A stretch of DNA of 64,000 nt from CBDCGJ01 sp965216645 (GCA_965216645.1 CBDCGJ010000053.1:135476-199475), one strand, 5' to 3'; positions 18,618 to 27,675 are shown, counted from the first letter of the stretch. Numbers and translations are program-made. The notes: a model not told the origin generated them from the letters alone.

Positions 18618-20438
18618 TTAAGGCCGCTTCCCTTGCGCTTTCCGTAAAGCGGCTTCTTTTTCGGGATCGATCCACCATGTATCGGAAAATCCAATCGCAT
18701 ATTTCGGTTTGATTTTTGGGCGACCGAACCTATTCCAGTAAGCGACCCGGTATGCCGCCATGTGATACTGCGGAATGACATAGTGCCCCCAGAGCAATAC
18801 GCGGTCGAGCGCCCGTGTGGCCGTAATCAGACTTTTCCTGCTATCAGCACTGATCACTTTATCGATCAGCTCATCAATGGCCGGACTCTTGATACCGATC
18901 CTATTCTGACTGCCGTTTTGATCCGCCGCGGCGCTACCCCAATATTCCCTCTGTTCGTTTCCGGGCGAGTCGCTCTGTCCGATGACCAACAGCGTCATTT
19001 CGAACTCGAATGTATTGAGTCGATTGATCCATTGCGACGTATCGACCAAACGCATTCGCGCTTCGATGCCCAAACGCTTAAGATTTGCGACAAATGGTGC
19101 AATTCGGCCCTCTAGGTTTGATTGCCTGAAGATGATTTCGAACTTGAAGGTCTTACCGGTTTTCTCGTGCGTAAGAACGCCATCTTTTATCTTCCAACCA
19201 GCTTCAACCAACAACTTACGGGCGGTACGGAGGTTTTGGCGGATGCTTCCGCCATTCGCTGTCGATGGCGGCGCGTAGGATTTCTCGAAAACTTCTTCAG
19301 GAATTTGGCCGCGTAGTGGCTCAAGCAGAGCAAGCTCCTCGTTCGTTGGCAGCCCACGGGAAGCCAGATCCGAGTTCTCGAAGTAACTATCCGTACGTGT
19401 GAACTGGCTGTACATGATGTTCTTGTTCAACCATTCGAAGTCATAGGCATAACCCAATGCCTCGCGTACGCGGCGGTCTTTAAACAGCGGATTACGGATG
19501 TTGAAAACGAAGGCCTGCATTGGCTGCGGATTTTCGTCGAGAATTCTTTCCTTGATTACAAGACCTTTTTTGACGGCCGGGAAATTGTAGCCTTCCATCC
19601 AAATTTTCGTGTCGGCCTCTTGTCGAAAATCGAGCTCATGTGATTTGAAGGCTTCGAACGAGACCAATAGGTCTCGGTAATACACAAACTTAAACTCGCC
19701 GAAATTATAGCGACCCTTTTGGGTCGGCAGGTTTTCAGCCCAATGGTCTTTGATACGCTCGTAAGTGATGTGTCGACCCGGTTCGAAGTCCTTGATCCGA
19801 TATGGCCCACTGCCGATTGGCGGGTCTAAGGTTGTGGCGGTAAAATCCCTGCCCTCCCAATAATGTTTCGGTAGGACAAAGACTTGACCGGTAATCAGCG
19901 GTAGTTCCAAATTCTTCGGCCCTGAAAAACTTATTCGGACCGTCCGGTCAGCCGTTTTCTCAACCGACGCAATATTTTTGTAGTAGTGCCGGAAAAGAGG
20001 CCGACCCTTGGTGCGCAGAATTTCGAACGACCAGATAACATCCTCGACGGTGATTGGTCGCCCATCATGCCATTTGGCCTCAGGCCGAAGCGTGTACTCC
20101 ACCCAAGAACGGTCGTCGGGTGTTTCGATTGTTTCCGCGATTTCTCCATATCCGGCGAACACCTCGTCCCGCGAAAACTCCACCAAGCTGGCGTAGATCA
20201 GTCCAAGGCCAGCGGCAGGCGTGCCTTTGACGACAAACGGATTGAAGGTGTCGTAGGTTCCCGTGCCGGATAAAACCACTCTACCACCCTTCGGCGCGGC
20301 GGGATTGACATAGTCGAAATGGGTGAAGTCCGGCCCGTATTTCAGATCGCCGTACATGGAAATGCCGTGTTTCGGTTCGGCGATGGCGGTGTGGCCGAAC
20401 AAGACGGCGGCGAGCAGGATCGGCAGCGAGCGCGGCAT
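18618..20438 (-). CDS. Peptide ABC transporter substrate-binding protein (YejA-like), copy 2
   Basis: 606 residues with a signal peptide (SLPILLAAVLFGHTAIAEPKHG) and the same SBP_bac_5 layout as copy 1. Shared segments include YGDLKYGPDFTHFDYVNPAAPKGG near the start and YWNRFGRPKIKPKYA near the end. It is the promoter-proximal gene of the importer operon. Between about 18.7 and 20.3 kb its third-codon positions are visibly AT-richer than in copy 1, so it may come from another lineage or evolve under different constraint. Two binding proteins for one permease would broaden the peptide range. Confidence 0.92.
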   Translation of the reverse strand: MPRSLPILLAAVLFGHTAIAEPKHGISMYGDLKYGPDFTHFDYVNPAAPKGGRVVLSGTGTYDTFNPFVVKGTPAAGLGLIYASLVEFSRDEVFAGYGEIAETIETPDDRSWVEYTLRPEAKWHDGRPITVEDVIWSFEILRTKGRPLFRHYYKNIASVEKTADRTVRISFSGPKNLELPLITGQVFVLPKHYWEGRDFTATTLDPPIGSGPYRIKDFEPGRHITYERIKDHWAENLPTQKGRYNFGEFKFVYYRDLLVSFEAFKSHELDFRQEADTKIWMEGYNFPAVKKGLVIKERILDENPQPMQAFVFNIRNPLFKDRRVREALGYAYDFEWLNKNIMYSQFTRTDSYFENSDLASRGLPTNEELALLEPLRGQIPEEVFEKSYAPPSTANGGSIRQNLRTARKLLVEAGWKIKDGVLTHEKTGKTFKFEIIFRQSNLEGRIAPFVANLKRLGIEARMRLVDTSQWINRLNTFEFEMTLLVIGQSDSPGNEQREYWGSAAADQNGSQNRIGIKSPAIDELIDKVISADSRKSLITATRALDRVLLWGHYVIPQYHMAAYRVAYWNRFGRPKIKPKYAIGFSDTWWIDPEKEAALRKAQGKRP

Positions 20439-20525
20439 GGATTCCCCGTCGGTTGTTAAATTCTCATCAAACCATGGGACCGAATTCGGTCAAGATCAAG
20501 GCACCTAACGTAATCGTCATAGCCG

Positions 20526-21323
20526 TCATGGACCGGTGTAGGCGAGGATATCGACCGCCGGGCGCAGCAAAGCTTTGTCGCCGACGGCCAACACGGTCTC
20601 CAACCGGTTGTCGTGGTTGTCATAGGCAAGCGGCTGGCCGTGCCAATCCGTCACTGTGCCGCCGGCCCGTTCGATCACCGGCACCGCGGCGGCGATATCC
20701 CAGCTGTTCAGGTTCATTTCCACCCAGATGTCGACGAATCCGGCGGCCAACAAGCCGGCGGCGTAGCAATCGTGGGAAAATCGGGTCAAGGCACAGGCCC
20801 CGCTCAGGCGCTCGAAAGCGGGTTTCTTGACATCGTCCAGGTAGCTGAAACCGGCGGTGTAAAGCGCCGCCTCGGCGATATCGGGGCAGGGCCGGACGGC
20901 GATTTCCCGTCCATCCAATGTCGCCGGCCCGCCGGCATAACCAAGCCAGCGTTCTTCCGTGATCGGCTGATCGATAACGCCCAGGACCGGTTCGCCGCCA
21001 TGCGCCAGGGCTATCAGGGTACCGAAACCGAGGGAACCGGTGATGAAGGATTTGGTGCCGTCGACGGGATCGAGAATCCAACACCAGTCGGCATCCGGGT
21101 TCGTCTCGCCCCACTCCTCCCCAACGATGCCGTGATCCGGGAAGCGACCGGTAATGGCTTCGCGCATCGCCCGTTCCGCTTCCCGATCCGCGATGGTGAC
21201 GGGGCTTTCGTCGCCTTTGGTCTCCACGTCCAGACGGGTTCGGAAGTAACGTTTGACGATCGGCCGGGCAATATCCGCAAGTTCGCCGGCGAAAGCGACG
21301 AACTCATCCGGGCATGTGCGCAT
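20526..21323 (-). CDS. hisN: Histidinol-phosphatase, inositol-monophosphatase family
   Basis: 265 residues of the IMPase fold. The metal-binding motif 1 is GEEWGE, motif 2 is WILDPVDGTKSFITG and motif 3 lies in NSWDIAAAVPVIERAGG. The F-I-T-G after DGTKS is typical of the HisN histidinol-phosphatase branch, which performs the penultimate step of histidine synthesis in many alphaproteobacteria. Inositol or other monophosphates remain possible substrates. It lies 18 bases downstream of the cytochrome c gene, on the same strand. Confidence 0.88.
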   Translation of the reverse strand: MRTCPDEFVAFAGELADIARPIVKRYFRTRLDVETKGDESPVTIADREAERAMREAITGRFPDHGIVGEEWGETNPDADWCWILDPVDGTKSFITGSLGFGTLIALAHGGEPVLGVIDQPITEERWLGYAGGPATLDGREIAVRPCPDIAEAALYTAGFSYLDDVKKPAFERLSGACALTRFSHDCYAAGLLAAGFVDIWVEMNLNSWDIAAAVPVIERAGGTVTDWHGQPLAYDNHDNRLETVLAVGDKALLRPAVDILAYTGP

Positions 21324-21341
21324 GTCGGGGTGGGCGTGCGG

Positions 21342-21875
21342 CTACTCTTTCGGCAGTTCCGGCGGCGAATCCGCAAAACCGCGCATATAGGCGATCAGGT
21401 CCGCACGATCCACCGGCTTCTTCAAACCGCCGAAAGTCATCTTGGTGCCCTTGGCGAATTTCTTCGGATTGGTTAGGAAGGCGTCCATGGCCTCATAGGT
21501 CCAATTACCTTCAAGCCCGGTCAGGGCACCGGAAAAACCGAAGCCGTCGGCCGCGGCGATATCCCGGCCCAGCACATTGTAGAGGTTGGGCCCGACCTTG
21601 TTCTTGCCGCCCTTCTCGAAGGTGTGGCAGGAGACGCATTTCTTCGCCACCTTTGCGCCCTTGTCCGCGTCGGCGGCCTGCAGCAGGGTGGCCAGCGGCG
21701 GCACCTCTTCCTTCTCCGCGGTCTTGGTATCGTCAGCACCGACCATCGAAGCGAATAGGGATTTCTCCGGCACGCTCGGCTTTACGAGCAAGTTGCCGAT
21801 TTCATTGATAAACATAACCATCAGCGCCGCGGCTAAAATGGCGCCGGCGATTTTATTCAACTCATAAAGGTCCAT
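21342..21875 (-). CDS. Membrane-anchored cytochrome c (class I, c2/c552-like)
   Basis: 177 residues from the ATG at 21875, which has a GAGG ribosome-binding site; an in-frame GTG at 21881 would add two residues. One N-terminal transmembrane anchor (IAGAILAAALMVMFINEIG) is followed by a periplasmic linker and a heme domain. The heme site is CVSCH (cysteines about 80 and 83, histidine 84). The distal methionine is in FAKGTKMTFGGLKK. The membrane-anchored form resembles CycM-type cytochromes that pass electrons from the bc1 complex to a terminal oxidase. It is followed by hisN. Confidence 0.92.
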   Translation of the reverse strand: MDLYELNKIAGAILAAALMVMFINEIGNLLVKPSVPEKSLFASMVGADDTKTAEKEEVPPLATLLQAADADKGAKVAKKCVSCHTFEKGGKNKVGPNLYNVLGRDIAAADGFGFSGALTGLEGNWTYEAMDAFLTNPKKFAKGTKMTFGGLKKPVDRADLIAYMRGFADSPPELPKE

Positions 21876-22013
21876 CTGCACCCTCTTCGAACGGTCGATG
21901 CGAACATAGCGGTTCGGGCCGGAAATTCAGCTTTTCAGCGCCCGGCGCACTCCGTATAACACCCGCTCAATGCCATGGCCAGAGCCTATCTTTCGTGGAG
22001 GAGGAATCCGTCA

Positions 22014-22763
22014 ATGGCGCAGGACAAAGTGGTCACGATTATTCCGGCACGCATGGCGTCGACCCGGCTGCCGGGCAAACCGCTGGCCGATATCCACGGC
22101 CAGCCGATGATCGTGCATGTCTGGCGCCGGGCCATGGAGGCGGGCGTCGGCGAGGTGCTGGTCGCCTGCGCCGAGCCGGAGGTCGCGAACGCGGTGACGG
22201 CGGCCGGCGGCCGGGCGGTAATGACCGATCCGGATCTGCCCTCCGGCTCCGACCGTATCCATCAGGCGCTGGTCGCTTCCGGCCTCGACGATATCGAGTT
22301 GATCGTCAATCTGCAGGGCGACCTGCCGACCATCGACGCCGCCGCCGTCCATGCCGTGCTCGACCCCATGGACAATCCCGCGGTCGATATCGGCACACTC
22401 GCGGCCGAAATCACCGATCCGGCGGAGCTGGACGAGCCCAGCGTCAATAAAGCGGTGATTTCCATGGCGTCGGGCGATAAGGGCGGACAGGCGATCTATT
22501 TCACCAAATATCCCGCACCTTGGGGCGACGGGCCGGTCTATCATCATATTGGCATCTATGCCTTCCGTCGTTCGGCCTTGGAACGCTTCGTCGCGTTGCC
22601 GCCGGGGCATCTGGAACGGCGGGAGAAGTTGGAGCAGCTCCGCGCGCTGGAAAACGGCATGCGCATCGACGTTCGGATCATTGACAGGATTCCGGTCGGT
22701 GTCGATACTCCCGCCGATTTGGCGCGGGCGCGGGAATTGCTCGCCCACGACGCCCGGAAATGA
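22014..22763 (+). CDS. kdsB: 3-deoxy-manno-octulosonate cytidylyltransferase
   Basis: 249 residues. The nucleotidyltransferase motif IIPARMASTRLPGKPLADI is followed by MIVHVWRRAMEAGVGEVLVAC, LVNLQGDLPTID and HHIGIYAFRRSALERF, all typical of KdsB. It activates Kdo with CTP for lipopolysaccharide core synthesis. The ATG at 22014 follows a very strong GGAGGAGG site; a further upstream in-frame start adds residues not conserved in the family. The stop overlaps the pheA start by four bases. Confidence 0.95.
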   Translation: MAQDKVVTIIPARMASTRLPGKPLADIHGQPMIVHVWRRAMEAGVGEVLVACAEPEVANAVTAAGGRAVMTDPDLPSGSDRIHQALVASGLDDIELIVNLQGDLPTIDAAAVHAVLDPMDNPAVDIGTLAAEITDPAELDEPSVNKAVISMASGDKGGQAIYFTKYPAPWGDGPVYHHIGIYAFRRSALERFVALPPGHLERREKLEQLRALENGMRIDVRIIDRIPVGVDTPADLARARELLAHDARK

Positions 22764-23626
22764 GCGAGAAGATGAGCGAGCAAGCAAGCGATCCCCAGCG
22801 TACCGTCGCCTTCCAAGGCGTGCACGGTGCCTTTTCCCATGAAGCTTGCCGGGAAGCGTTGCCGGATTTCACGCCGCTGCCTTGCGAGAATTTCGATGCC
22901 GCCTTCGATGCGGTGCAGCGTGGCCAGGCGCGGCGCGGCATGATCCCGATCGAGAATTCGCTCGCCGGCCGGGTCGCGGACGTGCATCACCTGATGCCGT
23001 CCTCCAATCTCTACATTGTCGGCGAACATTTCCACAAAGTGCAGATGCATCTGATGGCACGCCCCGGCACCAAGCTTGCGGATATCACCGAGGTGCACAG
23101 TCACGTCCATGCCCTGGCGCAATGCCGTAAGTTCCTCAAGGCGCAGGGCATCAAACCAATCGTTCACGCCGATACCGCCGGCGCCAGCGCCATGGTGGCG
23201 GATTTAGCGGAGCCGGGCGTCGCCGCCATCGGTTCGAGTTTGGCGGCCGAGATATATGGTCTCGAAATTCTTTCCGACAAGATTGCCGACCACGATCACA
23301 ATTTCACCCGTTTCATGATCCTGTCGCGGGAGCGGATCATTCCTCATCCGGACGAGGATCAGGTGATGACCACCTTCATGTTCCGGGTCCGCAGCGTGCC
23401 GGCATCGCTCTACAAAGCCCTGGGCGGCTTCGCCACGAACGGCGTCAACATCACCAAGCTCGAAAGCTATATCGAGCCGGGCAGCTTCTCCCAGGCGCAA
23501 TTCTACGCCGACATCGAAGGCCATCCCGACGAACGCCGCGTCAAACTGGCGCTCGAGGAACTGGAATTCTTCTGCGTCGACTACCAACTCCTCGGCACCT
23601 ACCCCAAAAGCCCGGCGCGTTTTTAG
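22760..23626 (+). CDS. pheA: Prephenate dehydratase
   Basis: 288 residues. The catalytic domain begins VAFQGVHGAFSHEAC and contains IPIENSLAGRV and the HNFTRFMILSRE motif with its essential T-R-F. A C-terminal ACT regulatory domain follows (FRVRSVPASLYKALGGFATNGVNITKLESY). It converts prephenate to phenylpyruvate in phenylalanine synthesis, with the ACT domain giving feedback inhibition. There is no chorismate mutase domain. It is coupled to kdsB by a four-base overlap, a pairing common in alphaproteobacteria. Confidence 0.95.
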   Translation: MSEKMSEQASDPQRTVAFQGVHGAFSHEACREALPDFTPLPCENFDAAFDAVQRGQARRGMIPIENSLAGRVADVHHLMPSSNLYIVGEHFHKVQMHLMARPGTKLADITEVHSHVHALAQCRKFLKAQGIKPIVHADTAGASAMVADLAEPGVAAIGSSLAAEIYGLEILSDKIADHDHNFTRFMILSRERIIPHPDEDQVMTTFMFRVRSVPASLYKALGGFATNGVNITKLESYIEPGSFSQAQFYADIEGHPDERRVKLALEELEFFCVDYQLLGTYPKSPARF

Positions 23627-23656
23627 ATTATTTTTTCGATGGGGTATGATTTTGTG

Positions 23657-23680
23657 TCTCATATTTCCTGAGATATGAGA
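23657..23680. promoter_or_regulatory. Palindromic operator-like site 1 upstream of fic
   Basis: An imperfect 24-base palindrome, TCTCATATTTCC followed by TGAGATATGAGA. It shares the TCATATTTC / ATATGA half-sites with the perfect palindrome at 23729-23748, about 70 bases downstream. Two copies of the same dyad before one gene suggest a repressor operator. Confidence 0.55.
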
Positions 23681-23710
23681 AGCAAGCGAGTTTGCTAAGC
23701 ATATATAATG

Positions 23711-23766
23711 ATCAAATCTGCTTGTTAGTCATATTTCATGAAATATGATATACAAAGCAGATTGAT
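23711..23766. promoter_or_regulatory. Nested palindrome upstream of fic (operator-like site 2)
   Basis: The centre, 23729-23748, is a perfect 20-base palindrome, TCATATTTCATGAAATATGA. It is flanked by a second inverted pair, ATCAAATCTGCTT (23711-23723) and AAGCAGATTGAT (23755-23766), with one unpaired base. The surrounding 210 bases are strongly AT-rich. It may be a double operator or a long RNA hairpin in the fic leader. Confidence 0.6.
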
Positions 23767-23836
23767 ACCCATCAATGATCAACAACTAAGTTTGTTGATA
23801 GCAAAGTCGACAATTTGAGAAACAAATTCGGATAAT

Positions 23837-24976
23837 ATGGCCGTCACCCCAACAGAACTGAGTTTTGCAGGCGTTGTGGACTACCATTACGGTCAATTTC
23901 CGCCGCGCCACCTCGATCACGCCAAGCTGCTGCAGCCGCTGAGTTCCGCGTCGGCGGCTCTGGCGCGATACGACCAAATGCTTCGCAACATGCACAACAG
24001 CGAAATCCTGCTTGGGCCGCTTCGGCGTCAAGAGGCGATCGTTTCATCCCGCATCGAAGGCACATACAGCACACTAGAAGAGGTTTTGCGGATTGAGGCC
24101 GATTATGGAGAAGATGGTCGAACGCACTCGAATCGTCATCGTACGGAAGCTATCGAGGTATACCTTTATCACCGGGCCATGATGCAGGCGCAGAATGCGC
24201 TGGAAGACGGCGTAGAGTTATCAAGTTGGCTGCTTCGAACCACCCATTCTACGCTACTGAGTTTTGGTCGCGGCGCTGAAAAGTCTCCAGGCCAGTTCAA
24301 AACCGAACAAAACTACATTGTCGATCAACGGCAACGGAGGGTTCTATTCACGCCCATCAGCCCGCTCCAACTCGACGCCGGCATGGAGACCTTGTTCAGT
24401 TTCATCGACGATGGAAGCTGCGAAGTTCTAATTCGAACGGCCCTCGCTCATATCGAATTCGAGGCGCTGCACCCCTTCAAGGACGGCAATGGCCGCATAG
24501 GCCGCATGCTCATAACCCTGATGCTCTGGAAATATGGCGCGTTAAGTGCGCCACACTACTATGTCAGCAGATATCTGGAGCAACATAAGGATGAGTATAT
24601 TGAACGTATGCGCAACGTGTCCCAATCCGGAGAATGGACCCAATGGTGCATATTCTTCCTGCAAGCATTGGAAGCGCAGGCGAACGAAAATCTACGCGTG
24701 ACTGAAGCCATAAACACGCTCTACGAAAAGATGAAAGAGGTATTTCGGGAGGTTTTATCCTCACAATGGAGTACGCCCGCCCTGGACTATATATTTACCA
24801 ATCCGATATTCCGGAACAGCCGGATGGCCACTCACAGCGGCATACCGAAGCAAACAGCGATGCGGATTACGAAAAACTTGTCCGACGCGAGGCTATTGGT
24901 GACCCTGGAACCGGCGAGAGGTCGCAGGGCGGCACTTTATGCGTTTGAGCCGCTGCTAACGCTGGCAGGCGACTAA
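23837..24976 (+). CDS. Fic-domain protein (class II-like, N-terminal inhibitory motif)
   Basis: 379 residues. The Fic active-site motif HPFKDGNGRIGR (residues 212-223) is intact, so AMP (or another nucleotide) transfer to a protein target is expected. An inhibitory-helix motif S-x-x-x-E-G lies N-terminal to it at residues 70-75 (SSRIEG), the class II arrangement. The C-terminal segment (ITKNLSDARLLVTLEPARGRRAALYAFE) looks like a winged helix, so the protein may also bind DNA and control its own promoter palindromes. There is no separate antitoxin gene. The AT-rich leader and isolated position suggest acquisition. Confidence 0.92.
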   Translation: MAVTPTELSFAGVVDYHYGQFPPRHLDHAKLLQPLSSASAALARYDQMLRNMHNSEILLGPLRRQEAIVSSRIEGTYSTLEEVLRIEADYGEDGRTHSNRHRTEAIEVYLYHRAMMQAQNALEDGVELSSWLLRTTHSTLLSFGRGAEKSPGQFKTEQNYIVDQRQRRVLFTPISPLQLDAGMETLFSFIDDGSCEVLIRTALAHIEFEALHPFKDGNGRIGRMLITLMLWKYGALSAPHYYVSRYLEQHKDEYIERMRNVSQSGEWTQWCIFFLQALEAQANENLRVTEAINTLYEKMKEVFREVLSSQWSTPALDYIFTNPIFRNSRMATHSGIPKQTAMRITKNLSDARLLVTLEPARGRRAALYAFEPLLTLAGD

Positions 24977-25017
24977 CGCATCATGACATGCTATACTCCG
25001 CTCAGGAGGACAGAGCC

Positions 25018-25167
25018 ATGCTGATGCTCGACCGGTTGTTGTCGCGTTATCTGTATCTGCTGTGCCGGAGTTTCCAGATCACATCGAGCGACATCGATCG
25101 CGGCCGCCGAGACCGGCGGCCGCCGGGGATGTTGCGGCTGGACGGCGCGCAAGGTTTGCATTTCTGA
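25018..25167 (+). CDS. Small hypothetical protein (49 residues)
   Basis: A short reading frame that starts with ATG eight to nine bases after a strong AGGAGG site and ends with TGA at 25165-25167. The product begins MLMLDRLLSRYLYLLCRSFQ, a hydrophobic/amphipathic helix, followed by an arginine-rich stretch. No family is recognised. The case rests on the ribosome-binding site and the otherwise empty gap between fic and the choV-like gene; no homologue comparison was possible. Confidence 0.4.
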   Translation: MLMLDRLLSRYLYLLCRSFQITSSDIDRGRRDRRPPGMLRLDGAQGLHF

Positions 25168-25256
25168 GCGCATAGGCGCCTGATACAACAATGCTTTTGC
25201 TTGGCTGAGGCCAAGGATTGAGCCACTATGGCCGTCGACGGGATGAGGAGGCGGCG

Positions 25257-26396
25257 ATGGCGGCGGTGTCGTTCGACAAGGTGGACATCATCTTCGGCCG
25301 GAAACAGGCCGAGGCGCTGGCGCTGCTCGATCAAGGCGCCGACCGGGCGCAAATCCTCGAAGCCACGGAAGCTGTACTCGGCGTTGCCGACGCATCCCTT
25401 GACGTGGCGGAGGGCGAGATCTGCGTGCTTATGGGTTTAAGCGGTTCCGGCAAATCGACGCTGCTGCGCGCGGTCAACGGCCTCAACAAAGTGACCCGCG
25501 GCCGGGTTTTGGTGCGGGACGGCGACCGCCAGGTCGATATCGCGTCTTGCGACGACGACACGCTCTGCCATATGCGGACCCAAAGGGTCGCCATGGTGTT
25601 CCAGCAATTCGCCCTGTTGCCGTGGCGCACGGTGGCGGAAAATGTCGGTCTCGGCCTGGAAATCCGCGGCATGGGCAAGACTGAACGGACCCGCATCGTC
25701 GACGAGAAGCTGGAGATGGTGCAGCTATCCGCCTGGCGCGACAAATACGCCCATGAGCTGTCCGGCGGCATGCAGCAGCGGGTCGGTCTGGCCCGCGCTT
25801 TCGCCACGGACGCCGATATCCTGCTCATGGACGAACCCTTCTCCGCCCTCGACCCGCTGATCCGAGGCTATCTGCAGGACGAACTGCTGACCCTCCAGCG
25901 GGAATTGCGCAAGACCATCATCTTCGTCAGCCACGATCTCGACGAGGCCCTGAAGCTCGGCAACCAGATCGCCATCATGGAAGCGGGCCGGATCGTCCAA
26001 CTCGGCAACGCGGAAGCCATCGTGCGCAATCCGGCCAACGACTATGTCGCCGAATTCGTCGCTCATATGAATCCTTTGAGCGTACTAAGCGCGGGCACAC
26101 TGATGCAACCGCTGGATCAAATGGCGCGGATCGACGGCGTCGTCGCCCTCGGGGATATTCGTCTGCAAGTCGACGCCGCGGGCGCTCTGGACGGTCCGTC
26201 CGGCGACAACCTCCATTCAATGACCGACGACATGGACGACCTGCCGGCCGGGGCCTTGGTCGCCGTCCCGCCCGACCTGCCGTTCCGCCGCGCCATCGAG
26301 ATCCGCCGCCGAACCGGCGCGCCCGTCCTTGTCGTCGAGGACGGCAAACTGCTTGGCAAGATCGGCGAAGAGGAAATCTACCAGGCGATCTTGTAA
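25257..26396 (+). CDS. Choline/betaine-type ABC transporter ATP-binding protein (ChoV/ProV-like)
   Basis: About 379 residues. The ATPase domain has Walker A GLSGSGKST, the signature LSGGMQQRVGLARAF and Walker B ILLMDEPFSALDP. The N-terminal VDIIFGRKQAEALALLDQGADR segment is characteristic of ChoV-type quaternary-amine transporters. A C-terminal CBS-like region is degenerate. Normally choX (binding protein), choW (permease) and choV are adjacent; neither partner is present here, so the gene is an orphan or split cluster. The ATG at 25257 is favoured; an in-frame TTG at 25218 would add 13 residues. Confidence 0.87.
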   Translation: MAAVSFDKVDIIFGRKQAEALALLDQGADRAQILEATEAVLGVADASLDVAEGEICVLMGLSGSGKSTLLRAVNGLNKVTRGRVLVRDGDRQVDIASCDDDTLCHMRTQRVAMVFQQFALLPWRTVAENVGLGLEIRGMGKTERTRIVDEKLEMVQLSAWRDKYAHELSGGMQQRVGLARAFATDADILLMDEPFSALDPLIRGYLQDELLTLQRELRKTIIFVSHDLDEALKLGNQIAIMEAGRIVQLGNAEAIVRNPANDYVAEFVAHMNPLSVLSAGTLMQPLDQMARIDGVVALGDIRLQVDAAGALDGPSGDNLHSMTDDMDDLPAGALVAVPPDLPFRRAIEIRRRTGAPVLVVEDGKLLGKIGEEEIYQAIL

Positions 26397-26421
26397 CCGC
26401 CGGACGAAACCCTGCCGACGA

Positions 26422-27630
26422 TTAATTCCAGCTTCTGATTTCCAAACGGCCGATTTGGTTGCGGTGCACCTCATCCGGACCGTCGGCGAAGCGCAAGGTG
26501 CGCTGATGGGCCCAGGCATTGGCGAGGAAGAATTCCTGACTGACGCCGCCGCCGCCATGCAGCTGCATAGCCATGTCGATCACCCGAGTCGACATGTTCG
26601 GCACCGCCACCTTGATCATGGCGATTTCCTTGCGCGCTTCCTTGTTGCCGTGGGTGTCCATCTTATGCGCCGCGGCCAAGACCAGCAGGCGGCATTGATC
26701 AATTTCGATACGGGCGTTGGCGACCCGCTCCAAGGTCACGGTCTGTTCGGATAGCGGCTTGCCGAAGGCGACGCGGGAGGTCGCCCGCTTGCACATGGCT
26801 TCGAGCGCCCGCTCGGCGATCCCGATGGAGCGCATGCAGTGGTGGATACGGCCGGGGCCGAGGCGGCCTTGCGCGATTTCAAAGCCGCGGCCCTCGCCCA
26901 GCAGCATATTGTTCGCCGGTACCCGGACATTTTCCAGCAGTACCTCGCCGTGGCCATGAGGCGCATCGTCGTAACCGAAGACATGCAGCATGCGCAGGAT
27001 CTTGATGCCCGGCGTGTCGGCCGGTACCACGACCATGGATTGCTGCTGATAGCGGTTTGGGTTGTCCGGGTCGTTCTTGCCCATGACGATATAGACTTTG
27101 CAGCGCGGATCGCCAACGCCGGAGGACCACCATTTACGGCCGTTGATGACATATTCGTCGCCGTCCCGCTCGATGCTGGTCTGGATATTGGTGGCATCCG
27201 AAGAGGCCACTTCCGGTTCGGTCATTAGGAAGGCGGAGCGGATCTCGCCGTTCAGAAGGGGATCGAGCCAACGATTCTTGTTTTCCTCGTCGGCGTAGCG
27301 GGTGAACACCTCCATATTACCGGTGTCGGGCGCGGAACAGTTGAAGACCTCGGATGCGATCGGCGAGCGGCCGAGAATTTCGCAGATCGGCGCATAGTCC
27401 AGATTGCTCATCGGCTCGACTCGGTCGCTTTCCGGCAGGAACAGGTTCCACAGACCCTCATCTTTGGCCTTCGCCTTCAATTCCTCCATGATCGGCGGCA
27501 CGATCCAACGGCTATCGCCTTCGTTCAGCTGATCCCCATAGGTTTGTTCGTTGGGCAGAATATTGTCATCCATGAATTTCTGGATGCGGTCTTGCAACTC
27601 CTTCGACCGGTCTGAAAAGTCGGGGATCAT
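26422..27630 (-). CDS. Acyl-CoA dehydrogenase family protein
   Basis: 402 residues with the standard fold: an N-terminal helical domain, the middle-domain motif SAFLMTEPEVASSDATNIQTSIE for FAD/substrate contact, and a C-terminal helical domain ending MQLHGGGGVSQEFFLANAWAHQRTLRFADGPDEVH, which matches the family's ...GG.G......l....R...i..G..e. It catalyses alpha-beta desaturation of an acyl-CoA, passing electrons to ETF. The chain specificity cannot be determined. It is a single gene downstream of tadA on the same strand. Confidence 0.92.
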   Translation of the reverse strand: MIPDFSDRSKELQDRIQKFMDDNILPNEQTYGDQLNEGDSRWIVPPIMEELKAKAKDEGLWNLFLPESDRVEPMSNLDYAPICEILGRSPIASEVFNCSAPDTGNMEVFTRYADEENKNRWLDPLLNGEIRSAFLMTEPEVASSDATNIQTSIERDGDEYVINGRKWWSSGVGDPRCKVYIVMGKNDPDNPNRYQQQSMVVVPADTPGIKILRMLHVFGYDDAPHGHGEVLLENVRVPANNMLLGEGRGFEIAQGRLGPGRIHHCMRSIGIAERALEAMCKRATSRVAFGKPLSEQTVTLERVANARIEIDQCRLLVLAAAHKMDTHGNKEARKEIAMIKVAVPNMSTRVIDMAMQLHGGGGVSQEFFLANAWAHQRTLRFADGPDEVHRNQIGRLEIRSWN

Positions 27631-27675
27631 GGTCTTCGTCTCCTTCGTCGCTCTGGCGTCCGTCGCTGCGGCGGC

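Noticed and set aside
23657..23766. CRISPR or toxin-antitoxin RNA repeats upstream of fic
   Set aside because: Only two related dyads with unequal arms and no regular spacers; an operator or leader hairpin fits better.
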